Shown here: positions 1 through 7,241 of the stretch, piece by piece
Layout: each line of letters opens with the position of its first letter
Position numbering within the stretch: position 1 is the first letter of the stretch
NCBI GenBank assembly: GCA_900546465.1
Contig: URCX01000030.1
Coordinates: 1-14,700 of the forward strand
DNA length: 14,700 nucleotides
DNA from: an uncultured Bacteroidota bacterium
Lineage (GTDB): Bacteria > Bacteroidota > Bacteroidia > Bacteroidales > P3
Direction: 5' to 3'
Made by a program: the position numbers and the translations under genes
Notes under the pieces: model-generated
The model's database searches: none
The model's input: only the letters and a program-made list of their open reading frames with translations
Told to the model about the DNA's origin: nothing

Positions 1-1
1 T

Positions 2-2227
2 TGCATATATGAGTGGACATTCGGAGACGGTCAGTCTCAAACTGTGAACTATGGCACAGAGGTCGGACATAAATGGAGTGAGTTGAGCGGTTATGATTTG
101 ATGCTTGTAGTAGAAGATACTGCAAACGGAGGTTGTAGGAGCAGAAATACGATAGATACCCGTATTCGTATGGCAACGAACCCTATCAAGACCGTGCAAC
201 GTCTGCCTGATATGTGTTCAGGTACGCAGATGGGATTTGTTGTCGGTTATGGTGCAAACAGTCAAATCATCGTTGATTCATTAGACTTCCGAAGAGGAGC
301 TAAGGAAAGGTATGAAAACACTGTGTTTATACCCGATGGACCGAATTGCTTACATTTAAGCCCTACCGGTTGTTATGATGCCCCTGTTACATTTGATCAG
401 TTTACTCCGGGAGCGACTGTCGGGCATGCAAGTGATATAATGTCTATCTGTGTGAATATTGAGCATACTTTTTTGGGCGATTTGGGTTTTTCAATAATAT
501 GTCCGAATGGACAAAGTGCCGTATTAAAGCATAATACCCGTGCAGGGGGTGCGGATTTGGGAATTGCAAATAATTCCACAACCTGTTCGGATAAATGTGA
601 TTCAGCTTGTAATCCACAGGGAATCGGTTGGACGTATTGTTTTTCCAACCAATATTTGACAAATCAGCGTGGTGTTATCAGTGGAAGTATGTCCTCTCCT
701 GTCGATTCCACAAATACAGTCGATACAACAGGTTATTTCCAAACGCCTGTACAAAATCCTACGCCTGCAAACCCGAATGCCGGCTTACAGCCGTCAGATC
801 AAGAAATCGTTGATTTGAATGGTTTGCAAGGCTTAGTCGGATGTCCTTTAAATGGTGAATGGTCGATAAGAATTTGTGATAATTGGGGTATAGATAACGG
901 TTATGTATTCTGGTGGGATTTGGAGTTGGGACAAAGCAGTGCTGCAAACTGGGATTACCAAGTGCCGATAGATACGGTAATATGGTCGGGTCCTACTTTC
1001 TTCAACCAACTTTCCAGCACGTCTGCGGCTATCGCTCCTCCTATCGACAGTGTCGGTGATTTTATCTTCAATGTGAAAATCATAGATGACTTCGGCTGCG
1101 AATGGGATACGGTTTCTCCTTTGACGGTTGTACAAACGCCGGTTGTGAATTTGGGTGAGGATATTGCTTTGTGCGAGATGACAAGCGTACAACTTGATGC
1201 CGGCAATGAAACTCCTACTGCTTCTTACGTATGGTCGCCTACTGGTGAAACGACAAGGGTGATAACTGCGGCAGCCCCTGAAAATTCTGCTTCCGAAATT
1301 ACATATACCGTATTGGTTACCGAGTATAACGGCTCTATTTACTGTTACGGACAGGACGATATAAAACTTATTGTCCACCCTGCTGCAACGGCTTCATTCA
1401 CTTCCGATATTTATCCTTTGGAAGGCTGTGAACCATTCTCCTTCCAACTAAGGAATACGGCTACGAATGCAAATACTTTCGAGTGGACGGTGGGAGAGGA
1501 GACTTCTTCTTCGCCTGACCCGTCTTTCACATTCCCTTACGGAACTTATGATGTGAAATTAAAAGTAACATCGGAATTCGGTTGTCAGGATTCCATATCT
1601 TATCCTGCCATGATAAACGTTTTCAAACACCCTGTTGCCGATTTCGGCTGGGAACCTACCAATCCGTATGCTTCCGACCCTACTGCGAATATTGTAAACC
1701 TCACCAAACCGAAAGATCCTATCAATAAATATCATTGGACCATACAGACAAACAGAAACAACGCCTATGATGTGGATAACGTCTTCGGAGAAAACCCTTC
1801 TTACACATGGACACCGCAATCCGGTCAAAGTGTGGCAGGAGATTACAACATTCACTTGGACGCATACAGCGTTAACCTTGCTCCGAGCGGCTATATTTAC
1901 GAATGTCATGACACCATAACGAGAGTGATTACCATAATCAACGATAACCTTATCTTTCCTACCGTGGTAACGCCTAACGGAGACGGTGTGAACGACGTAT
2001 TCGTAATTCATAATCTGATAGAAGGACAAGCCTTTCCGGACAATGAGTTGGCTATATACAACCGTTACGGCAAGAGAATTTACTTTGTGCAGGATTTGAG
2101 GCACGAATCGGAATTCTGGGACCCTGCTGCAACAAACACTCCTTCGGGAACATACTTCTATCGCTTCATCGGACGAGGTCCTGTGAGAGATGTGGAATTT
2201 AAGGGTTCGATAGAGGTCATTCGATAA
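2..2227 (+). CDS. Secreted PKD / P-domain surface protein with gliding-motility-type (CHU_C) T9SS sorting domain, 5'-truncated by window edge
   Basis: The frame is open from base 2, and its first residues include the PKD motif WTFGDG, so the true start is upstream and the GTG at 44 is internal. Next comes a P-domain-like module at about 326-935. It has paired strands ending in GEWSIRICDN and FWWDLELG, as in the beta-sandwich domain attached to subtilisin-like convertases, and it carries about ten cysteines, which fits an extracellular fold. PKD/Ig-like repeats follow at about 960-1940. The C-terminus, about 1949-2227, reads FPTVVTPNGDGVNDVF, then LAIYNRYGKRIY, then SGTYFYRF. This is the CHU_C/TIGR04131 domain that directs export by the type IX secretion system and surface attachment. 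No catalytic protease domain is visible in this part, so an adhesin or structural role is inferred; an enzyme domain could lie upstream. A strong terminator follows. Confidence 0.85.
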   Translation, partial: CIYEWTFGDGQSQTVNYGTEVGHKWSELSGYDLMLVVEDTANGGCRSRNTIDTRIRMATNPIKTVQRLPDMCSGTQMGFVVGYGANSQIIVDSLDFRRGAKERYENTVFIPDGPNCLHLSPTGCYDAPVTFDQFTPGATVGHASDIMSICVNIEHTFLGDLGFSIICPNGQSAVLKHNTRAGGADLGIANNSTTCSDKCDSACNPQGIGWTYCFSNQYLTNQRGVISGSMSSPVDSTNTVDTTGYFQTPVQNPTPANPNAGLQPSDQEIVDLNGLQGLVGCPLNGEWSIRICDNWGIDNGYVFWWDLELGQSSAANWDYQVPIDTVIWSGPTFFNQLSSTSAAIAPPIDSVGDFIFNVKIIDDFGCEWDTVSPLTVVQTPVVNLGEDIALCEMTSVQLDAGNETPTASYVWSPTGETTRVITAAAPENSASEITYTVLVTEYNGSIYCYGQDDIKLIVHPAATASFTSDIYPLEGCEPFSFQLRNTATNANTFEWTVGEETSSSPDPSFTFPYGTYDVKLKVTSEFGCQDSISYPAMINVFKHPVADFGWEPTNPYASDPTANIVNLTKPKDPINKYHWTIQTNRNNAYDVDNVFGENPSYTWTPQSGQSVAGDYNIHLDAYSVNLAPSGYIYECHDTITRVITIINDNLIFPTVVTPNGDGVNDVFVIHNLIEGQAFPDNELAIYNRYGKRIYFVQDLRHESEFWDPAATNTPSGTYFYRFIGRGPVRDVEFKGSIEVIR

Positions 2228-2249
2228 AAGAAACAATCCTTCAGTATAG

Positions 2250-2278
2250 AGAGCGAGTCAATCGATTCGCTCTTTTTT
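2250..2278 (+). terminator. Rho-independent terminator after the surface-protein gene
   Basis: A 10-bp stem, AGAGCGAGTC (2250-2259) with GATTCGCTCT (2264-2273), contains one G-U pair and closes a 4-base loop. Six T run from 2273 to 2278. It lies 23 bases after the stop codon and separates the upstream gene from the next promoter. Confidence 0.9.
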
Positions 2279-2312
2279 CGTTCTATATCGGGGCAGGCTC
2301 GTTGCTTTTTCG

Positions 2313-2320
2313 TACTTTTG
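2313..2320 (+). promoter_or_regulatory. Bacteroidota -7 promoter element (TACTTTTG)
   Basis: TACTTTTG matches the Bacteroidota consensus TAnnTTTG and lies just after the upstream terminator. I see no good -33 TTG at the expected 19-21 base spacing. The element ends only 6 bases before the ATG at 2327, so the transcript would be leaderless or nearly so. Confidence 0.65.
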
Positions 2321-2326
2321 CACATC

Positions 2327-3307
2327 ATGAATAGAAAAGCTTCATTTTTAATGCTACTTTGCTGCATGCTGACAGTCTTGCATGCACAAAATTCCGTCTT
2401 CTTGCAGAATGCGGAGCAGGAGTTGAAGAGGCTGCAAGACACAATGTTCCTTGCAGGCAGCGATAACGAACGCTTCAATGCCAACGAACGTTTCACCGAA
2501 AAACTCGCCAACTGTCTCGAAATGCCGAACAGTTTCTCCTATCCTTTTGCTTCATTGAACAAAATCAGCCTATTGACTTCTCAGGATAAGCGTTTCCGCA
2601 TATTTACATGGGCAATCATTTCTTCCGAAGGCAGTTACGATAATTTCGGTTTCATTCAGGCGAAGAACGAAGCCACGGACGAATATGAGGTTTATCCTCT
2701 GCTTGCCCGCAACAACGAAATCTATTCGCCCGAAGAGCAGAAGCTCTCCGATACTTGCTGGTTCGGAGCGGTATATTACGAACTTATCACTTCCAAATAC
2801 GAGAACATCACTTATTATACCCTTTTGGGTTGGGACGGAAAGGACATCTATTCCAAAAGAAAGGTAATCGAACCCGTAACTTTCAAACATAATAGCGGCA
2901 GACCTACTTTCGGAGCCTCGGTCTTCTATAAGCAGAAAGCCTTGAAGCGGATGATTTTCGAATATGCTCCCGATGTGAGTTTCAACCTTAAATACGACAA
3001 TCAGTATTTTGAAATAGGCGGAGTGAAAAAGGCAAAGAAGAAACGCATAGGCAAGAACAAACCCTTTGAAGTGGAGGAAAAAAAATTGGAACGTTCCAAG
3101 ATGATTGTCTATGACGAATTGGAGTCCAAGACGGACGGCATCTCGGGCTTTAATCAACTGAACGTGCCGAGCGGAAAGGTATTGGGCTTGACCTTTGAGC
3201 GTGGACGATGGAGAGCATTGGATAATCCCGTGCCGCGAAACAAGAAGAAAAAAGACGAAGTAGATGAAGGTCGTTACGATTTCGGCAAAGAGAAACGTCT
3301 TTATTGA
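2327..3307 (+). CDS. Exported protein of unknown function (326 aa)
   Basis: I do not recognise a named family. The protein opens with a classical Sec signal peptide: MNRK, a hydrophobic stretch, then a likely cleavage after LHA before QNSVF. The mature part has mixed alpha/beta character. Around residues 180-210 it contains LLGWDGKD, RKVIEPVTF and PTFGASVFY. The last third is rich in lysine and other charged residues (KKAKKKRIGKNK; ending PRNKKKKDEVDE...). There is no lipobox, no further membrane segment and no T9SS sorting domain, so a periplasmic location is inferred. An in-frame TTG at 2318 could extend the frame, but it lies inside the -7 promoter element, so ATG 2327 is chosen. The gene stands alone between a terminator and a hairpin-rich gap. 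Confidence 0.8.
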   Translation: MNRKASFLMLLCCMLTVLHAQNSVFLQNAEQELKRLQDTMFLAGSDNERFNANERFTEKLANCLEMPNSFSYPFASLNKISLLTSQDKRFRIFTWAIISSEGSYDNFGFIQAKNEATDEYEVYPLLARNNEIYSPEEQKLSDTCWFGAVYYELITSKYENITYYTLLGWDGKDIYSKRKVIEPVTFKHNSGRPTFGASVFYKQKALKRMIFEYAPDVSFNLKYDNQYFEIGGVKKAKKKRIGKNKPFEVEEKKLERSKMIVYDELESKTDGISGFNQLNVPSGKVLGLTFERGRWRALDNPVPRNKKKKDEVDEGRYDFGKEKRLY

Positions 3308-3380
3308 TTTCCGAAAATCATAAGCCAATCATATTCAATAGATTTACTCTTATGTTCAAAGTTTGTGAGAAAAGAGGAAA

Positions 3381-3460
3381 AACGAAACGCCCTTTCGTTG
3401 GTGCTGAAACGCCGAAAGAATTTTCCGGAACGGCGTTTTATTTTCTTGAAACGGCGTTTC
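3381..3460. repeat. Cluster of inverted repeats built on GAAACGCC / GGCGTTTC
   Basis: GAAACGCC occurs at 3384-3391 and 3406-3413. Its complement GGCGTTT(T/C) occurs at 3432-3439 and 3453-3460. Local hairpins are AACGAAA/TTTCGTT (3381-3387 with 3393-3399), AAACGCCG/CGGCGTTT (3407-3414 with 3431-3438) and the near-perfect palindrome GAAACGGCGTTTC (3448-3460). Because the units are alike, alternative long-range pairings are possible, for example 3384-3391 with 3453-3460. The surrounding 3308-3531 gap holds no convincing gene and no TAnnTTTG promoter that I can see. Confidence 0.7.
3407..3447 (+). terminator. Probable intrinsic terminator in the 3308-3531 gap
   Basis: An 8-bp GC-rich stem (AAACGCCG, 3407-3414; CGGCGTTT, 3431-3438) closes a 16-base loop and is followed by a T-rich tract, TTTTATTTTCTT (3436-3447). 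It lies about 100 bases after the stop of the exported-protein gene. The loop is larger than usual and the stem is part of a wider repeat cluster, so a different role is possible. Confidence 0.5.
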
Positions 3461-3531
3461 GGAAAAGCATTGTTTATTCGCTTGAAATCATGAGTGCATT
3501 TCCGGCTTTTCCTTATTGAAAACAAATCAGC

Positions 3532-4989
3532 ATGAAACCATCTGACAAGAAACAAATCCTTGTTGCCATAAGGGTAATCGGCATACTGCTTACAATAGAG
3601 GCAGGATTTATGCTTTCGAGTCTCGTTCCGGCTTTCTATTATGCGGAAGGCGATGCCGTTGCCATATTGGTATCGGGACTTATTACGCTTTCCGTCGGTT
3701 TGACTTGCTATCTGAGCTGCCGAAAGGTCAGAGAAAACATCAATCGCAGGCTCGGCATTTTTATAGTCGCTTCCATCTGGATAATAATGACCGTTTTCGG
3801 CACACTGCCTTTCCTTCTCGGCGGATATATAAAAGATATAAGCTCGGCAGTTTTTGAAACCGTGTCAGGTTTTACCACAACGGGAGCAACCAACCTGCCG
3901 GACATAGAAGCCCTGCCCAAAGGCGTACTCTTCTGGAGAAGTCTGACGCATTGGATAGGCGGAGTGGGAATAGTTGTGATAGTCATCTCCTTTATTCCTT
4001 TCATAGGTGGCAGTGCCATGGCACTCTTCTCGGCAGAGAGTGCGGGACCCTCCAAAGCCAGAATATCGCCTCATATAGGCACAACGGGCAAAATCATCTG
4101 CGGAATTTACTTTGCCTTGACTGCAATCTGTTGTTTGGTATTCTATCTCTGCGGAATGAGTTTCTATGATGCTGTCAACCATGCCTTTTCCGCTATTTCC
4201 TCCGGCGGCTTCTCCACCAAAAACGCCTCGGCTGCCGCATTCTCGCCCCTCTTGCAATATATGATGATACTCTTCACCATTCCGGCAGGCATAAACTTCA
4301 TTTTGATATATCACTGCGTCAGAGGAAAATTCTCCATGCTGAAAAAAAGTGAAGAATTTCGTGTCTATATGTTCGGAATACTTGCCGCAAGCATCTTAAT
4401 CTTCATTTTGATATTCCCTCAAAGCCAAAGCATAGAACAAACATTCAGAAGTTCCCTCTTCCATGCCGTCAGCTTCTTCACCTCAACAGGATTTGTGGCA
4501 GATGATTACATTATATGGACAAAACCTGCCGTTTTAGCACTTGTATTGCTAATGATTTCGGGAGCGATGAGCGGTTCCACCTCCGGAGGCTTGAAATTGG
4601 TAAGAGTGATACTCCTTTACAAAAACGCCAAACACATCATCAGGCAAGGCGTTCATTCGAATGCCTGCATGCCTATCAAACTCGATGGTAAGATTGTACC
4701 CGAAAACGTGATGAATAACGTCATGGCGGTTTTTCTTATGTTCATTATGCTCTTACTTATCTGCGTCCTTTCACTTGTTTTCCTCGGAATGAACCCCGAA
4801 GAGGCTTTCGGTGCGTCCATTTCCTGCATATTCAACGCCGGTCCCGGTCTCGGAACATACGGAGGCTTCGGAAGCTATGCCTATATTCCCGTTGCAGCCA
4901 AGTGGATACTCTCTGCCGCAATGTACCTCGGCAGATTGGAGATAGCAACCGTCCTTGCCGTCTTCATGCCCTCCTTTTGGAAAAACTGA
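3532..4989 (+). CDS. trkH: TrkH-family potassium uptake channel subunit
   Basis: This 485-residue polytopic inner-membrane protein has normal TrkH/KtrB length. The four selectivity-filter loops are visible: TTTGAT (115-120), SSGGFS (223-228), TSTGF (317-321) and NAGPGLG (435-441). The glycine-rich intramembrane loop SGAMSGSTSGGLK (343-355) and the region WRSLTHWIGGVGIVV (135-149) after the first filter are also typical. The channel passes K+ inward and normally works with a cytoplasmic NAD/nucleotide-binding TrkA/KtrA subunit. No trkA is present in this window, so the partner must lie elsewhere. The start ATG 3532 places the first membrane segment directly after the short basic N-terminus. 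The gene is noticeably richer in GC than the segment that follows. I see no clear promoter or c-di-AMP riboswitch upstream. Confidence 0.95.
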   Translation: MKPSDKKQILVAIRVIGILLTIEAGFMLSSLVPAFYYAEGDAVAILVSGLITLSVGLTCYLSCRKVRENINRRLGIFIVASIWIIMTVFGTLPFLLGGYIKDISSAVFETVSGFTTTGATNLPDIEALPKGVLFWRSLTHWIGGVGIVVIVISFIPFIGGSAMALFSAESAGPSKARISPHIGTTGKIICGIYFALTAICCLVFYLCGMSFYDAVNHAFSAISSGGFSTKNASAAAFSPLLQYMMILFTIPAGINFILIYHCVRGKFSMLKKSEEFRVYMFGILAASILIFILIFPQSQSIEQTFRSSLFHAVSFFTSTGFVADDYIIWTKPAVLALVLLMISGAMSGSTSGGLKLVRVILLYKNAKHIIRQGVHSNACMPIKLDGKIVPENVMNNVMAVFLMFIMLLLICVLSLVFLGMNPEEAFGASISCIFNAGPGLGTYGGFGSYAYIPVAAKWILSAAMYLGRLEIATVLAVFMPSFWKN

Positions 4990-5328
4990 TAAAAAGTTTT
5001 GCTCTTGTATGTAAGTATATGGGTTAAATATTTATGATGAATATCAAAAAAATACAATATAAAATAGCGAGAGAATAGTTGATTATGAGTGTCTTATGAA
5101 ATGTGGTCTTAATTGTAAGGGAAAAAAAGAATACAAATTTGATATTATTGCTATTGTAATATGGAATAAATTTGTACCTTTGCATCATAAATATAGAGAT
5201 ACGAGCCTTGATGCTTATTCTACTTTTTGTTTAATAGTTGATATGCATATAATAATATTGAAAACTGTTAAATAGCGAAGTTAGTTCTTTGCTTTTGGGG
5301 GACGTATCGTGAGTGTGTAAATAATAAA
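4990..5328. other. AT-rich intergenic region before the M4 protease
   Basis: No convincing ORF lies in these 339 bases. The A/T-only inverted pair at the end of trkH (AAAACT 4982-4987, AGTTTT 4995-5000) is too weak to call a terminator. A clear Bacteroidota promoter sits at 5154-5182. It is followed by a roughly 140-base AT-rich leader in which I see no recognisable riboswitch or strong hairpin. Confidence 0.7.
5154..5182 (+). promoter_or_regulatory. Bacteroidota promoter for the M4 protease gene
   Basis: The -7 element TACCTTTG is at 5175-5182 and a -33 TTG is at 5154-5156, 18 bases upstream. This is close to the usual 19-21 spacing. An inverted repeat ATATTA/TAATAT (5142-5147, 5157-5162) spans the -33 element and could be an operator, but in such AT-rich DNA it may be chance. 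The predicted transcript starts near 5189. Confidence 0.75.
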
Positions 5329-6009
5329 ATGTTTGATATGAAAGTAAAAAAATTAATGTTAGCTTTGTTCTTGCTCAGTTGTTTTTCTATGATGGGGCAA
5401 ATAGATCTTAAAGAGTGCGAATATGATAAAAATTGGTACGTCTTGCCAGAAGGATCTAAGTATACGTTGAATGAATTTGTGAGTTCGTATAAAGAAACAT
5501 ATGGACTGTCTTTACTTGATAGTTTTTGTGTAGAAACCATGGACGCTGATAAAGAATTATTTGATAATAATTACAGCGTATATAAGTTAAAGCACGTGTT
5601 TTCAAAAGTTCCAGTAGAGAACTCTCAAATGATAGTATTTGTAAATAAAGGTTTTGTCGAATTCGCTTATGGTGAGATTTTGAATAATGTAGCTTCTTAT
5701 GTGGATATAAATAGGACAAAAATTGAAAAGTCTTTGTCATTTGAAAAAGCAACGTCCGTTTTGAAGAATAAATTTGCTTGGGAGAGTGATGAGTTGGAAT
5801 ATTATATCAAGGATTTAACTGATGACTCGACGGCAACGTTTTATCCTACTGGAGTGGATTGCAAAATAAAAAAGATTGGTAATCAAATATACTTAGTAGA
5901 TAATTGGTTCTTATCAGAATATGATGAGTTTAGTGGAATAAGATCTTTTAATGTTAGTGTTGACTCATACACAGGAGAGGTAGTTGATGTTGACGAAAAA
6001 AAATTATAA
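5329..6009 (+). CDS. M4-type metalloprotease, N-terminal half: signal peptide and FTP/PepSY-like propeptide (frameshifted from catalytic half)
   Basis: This 226-residue frame starts with a signal peptide (K-rich start, hydrophobic LMLALFLLSCFSMM, possible cleavage before QIDL). A region resembling the inhibitory propeptide of thermolysin-like proteases follows. The FTP-like part includes KVPVENSQMIVFVNKG; the PepSY-like end reads SFNVSVDSYTGEVVDVD. It then meets a run of eight A and ends six bases later at TAA. In other M4 precursors the propeptide leads straight into the catalytic domain, which here sits in the next frame, so this is half of one gene. ATG 5329 has an A-rich upstream context; ATG 5338 gives a more compact signal peptide and cannot be excluded. 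An LLSC stretch could also be read as a lipobox, but the T9SS tail on the other half argues for ordinary signal peptidase I cleavage. Confidence 0.8.
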   Translation: MFDMKVKKLMLALFLLSCFSMMGQIDLKECEYDKNWYVLPEGSKYTLNEFVSSYKETYGLSLLDSFCVETMDADKELFDNNYSVYKLKHVFSKVPVENSQMIVFVNKGFVEFAYGEILNNVASYVDINRTKIEKSLSFEKATSVLKNKFAWESDELEYYIKDLTDDSTATFYPTGVDCKIKKIGNQIYLVDNWFLSEYDEFSGIRSFNVSVDSYTGEVVDVDEKKL

Positions 6010-7237
6010 TGGTATTGGAAATTGCAAAAATGCAGAGGTGATCACACTCTATTATGGAAGAAAATACGATATGCAAACGAAATATTTCGGTTTTCATACC
6101 TATGGGCTGAAAAATTGTAATAAAATTTCTTCTACAAATAGATTGAATTTATTCAGAAGTTCTTTTGGTCGTCCGTCATTCTTAACCGATAGTGATAATA
6201 TTTGGACTTCTGTAGAAGAAAGACCTGTTACAACAGCTCATTGGGCAGCGTGTAAAGTTCAAGACTATTTCAAAAATTATTGGGGAATATCAGGACTTGG
6301 AGGAAATACTATACAAATTATTGCTGGTCAAAATTATGATGTAGCATCGTTTAGAAATGCATACTATTATGCAAGTAATAAAAAAGGGAAATACTCTATT
6401 ATAGAATTGGGTAAAAATTCCTTAGGAAAATATTATTCTACTGTTGATATAATTGCACACGAGTACGCACATGGTATAATAAGTTATAGTTCTAAACTTG
6501 TAAATTACGGAGAAGCAGGTGCTCTAAATGAATCTTTTGCGGATATATTCTCAAATTTAGCAGAAAGATATGTTTTAGGAAGAAATAATTGGACATTGGG
6601 AGAAGATATAGGGGTGATAAGGGATATGGAAAATCCTATATGTAATTACTATAAGGGAGAAAATTGGATAAACACTAATGATATGCATAATGATAACGGT
6701 GGAGTTCATACTAATTCAGGCGTGCAGAATAGATGGTTTTATTTAATAGTTTCTGAAATGGGATTAGATAAGGCTAAAAAAATAGTTGTGTGGACAGAGA
6801 GGTTTTTACATCCGACTTCAAACTATAATGATGTTAAAACTTTGAGTATTATGTTTGCAGAACGTCTTTTTGGTCGTTGCTCTGACGAACATTGTATTGT
6901 GATAAATGCTTGGAAAGAGGTTGGCGTTTCTTCAATGTCATCTTCATGGTATTGCCATACTCCATACCATATAATTCCTCGTTTCATAGATTTTTCAAAG
7001 AAGAAGTTATTAAAACAAGAACAAATTATTGTTTATCCGAATCCTGCTTGTGATATTTTGAATATTAAATTGTTTGAAAAAGAAACAGTAGAAATCATTT
7101 CTATGAATGGAAATGTGGTAAAACATTTTGATATGGCTACAGAAAATATGCAGTTAGATATAAGTGATTTATCTAATGGAGCATATGTTGTTAGGGTGGG
7201 AAACAAATATAGTCAAGTTATAACAATAAATAGATAA
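5987..7237 (+). CDS. M4 thermolysin-like metalloprotease, catalytic half with Por-type T9SS sorting domain (out of frame with its propeptide)
   Basis: This frame carries the catalytic domain of a secreted zinc metallopeptidase. Numbering from the TTG at 5984, the zinc motif HEYAH is at 159-163 and the third ligand is the Glu of ALNESFADI (183). NDNGGVHTNSGV (237-247) supplies the transition-state His (242). TTAHWAACKVQDYF (83-96) is the usual M4 segment before the active site. The last 70 residues start IIVYPNPACDILNIKL and end in ITINR. This is the type A T9SS C-terminal sorting domain, so the protein is expected to be secreted and/or surface-anchored. Read alone, from ATG 5987 or TTG 5984, it has no signal peptide and could not leave the cell. 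Joining it to 5329-6009 gives a complete pre-pro-protease. All catalytic residues seen are intact, which suggests a recent lesion, a read error or rescue by slippage. It is much richer in A/T than the neighbouring genes. Confidence 0.85.
   Translation: MLTKKNYNGIGNCKNAEVITLYYGRKYDMQTKYFGFHTYGLKNCNKISSTNRLNLFRSSFGRPSFLTDSDNIWTSVEERPVTTAHWAACKVQDYFKNYWGISGLGGNTIQIIAGQNYDVASFRNAYYYASNKKGKYSIIELGKNSLGKYYSTVDIIAHEYAHGIISYSSKLVNYGEAGALNESFADIFSNLAERYVLGRNNWTLGEDIGVIRDMENPICNYYKGENWINTNDMHNDNGGVHTNSGVQNRWFYLIVSEMGLDKAKKIVVWTERFLHPTSNYNDVKTLSIMFAERLFGRCSDEHCIVINAWKEVGVSSMSSSWYCHTPYHIIPRFIDFSKKKLLKQEQIIVYPNPACDILNIKLFEKETVEIISMNGNVVKHFDMATENMQLDISDLSNGAYVVRVGNKYSQVITINR
5996..6003 (+). repeat. A8 homopolymer at the frame break of the M4 protease
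   Basis: Eight consecutive A lie at the junction. With eight A the upstream frame reads DEKKL then stops at 6007-6009. With seven A it would read DEKNYNGIG and continue into the catalytic frame. A single-base length change here therefore decides whether one protein or two fragments are encoded. Confidence 0.9.
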
Positions 7238-7241
7238 GGAA

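Noticed and set aside
848..1378. 176-codon open frame on the minus strand inside the surface-protein gene
   Set aside because: It lies opposite a clearly coding frame with PKD and P-domain motifs, shows no recognisable domain, and is a by-product of that gene's codon use.
1559..2236. 225-codon minus-strand frame opposite the CHU_C sorting domain
   Set aside because: The plus strand encodes a well-recognised sorting domain, and the antisense translation has no coherent features.
3304..3519. 71-codon frame in the gap before trkH
   Set aside because: It runs through the hairpin cluster, so its Lys/Pro/Phe-rich sequence reflects the repeats. It has no promoter, no ribosome-binding context and no family resemblance.
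3308..3531. c-di-AMP or other riboswitch controlling trkH
   Set aside because: I see simple repeated hairpins but none of the conserved cores of known potassium-linked riboswitches.
4982..5000. Intrinsic terminator at the end of trkH
   Set aside because: The stem is six A-T-rich pairs overlapping the stop codon, too weak to support.
5996..6009. Programmed -1 ribosomal frameshift at the A run
   Set aside because: A -1 shift leads to the third frame, not to the catalytic frame, which needs +1 (or -2). Transcriptional slippage or a simple indel fits better.
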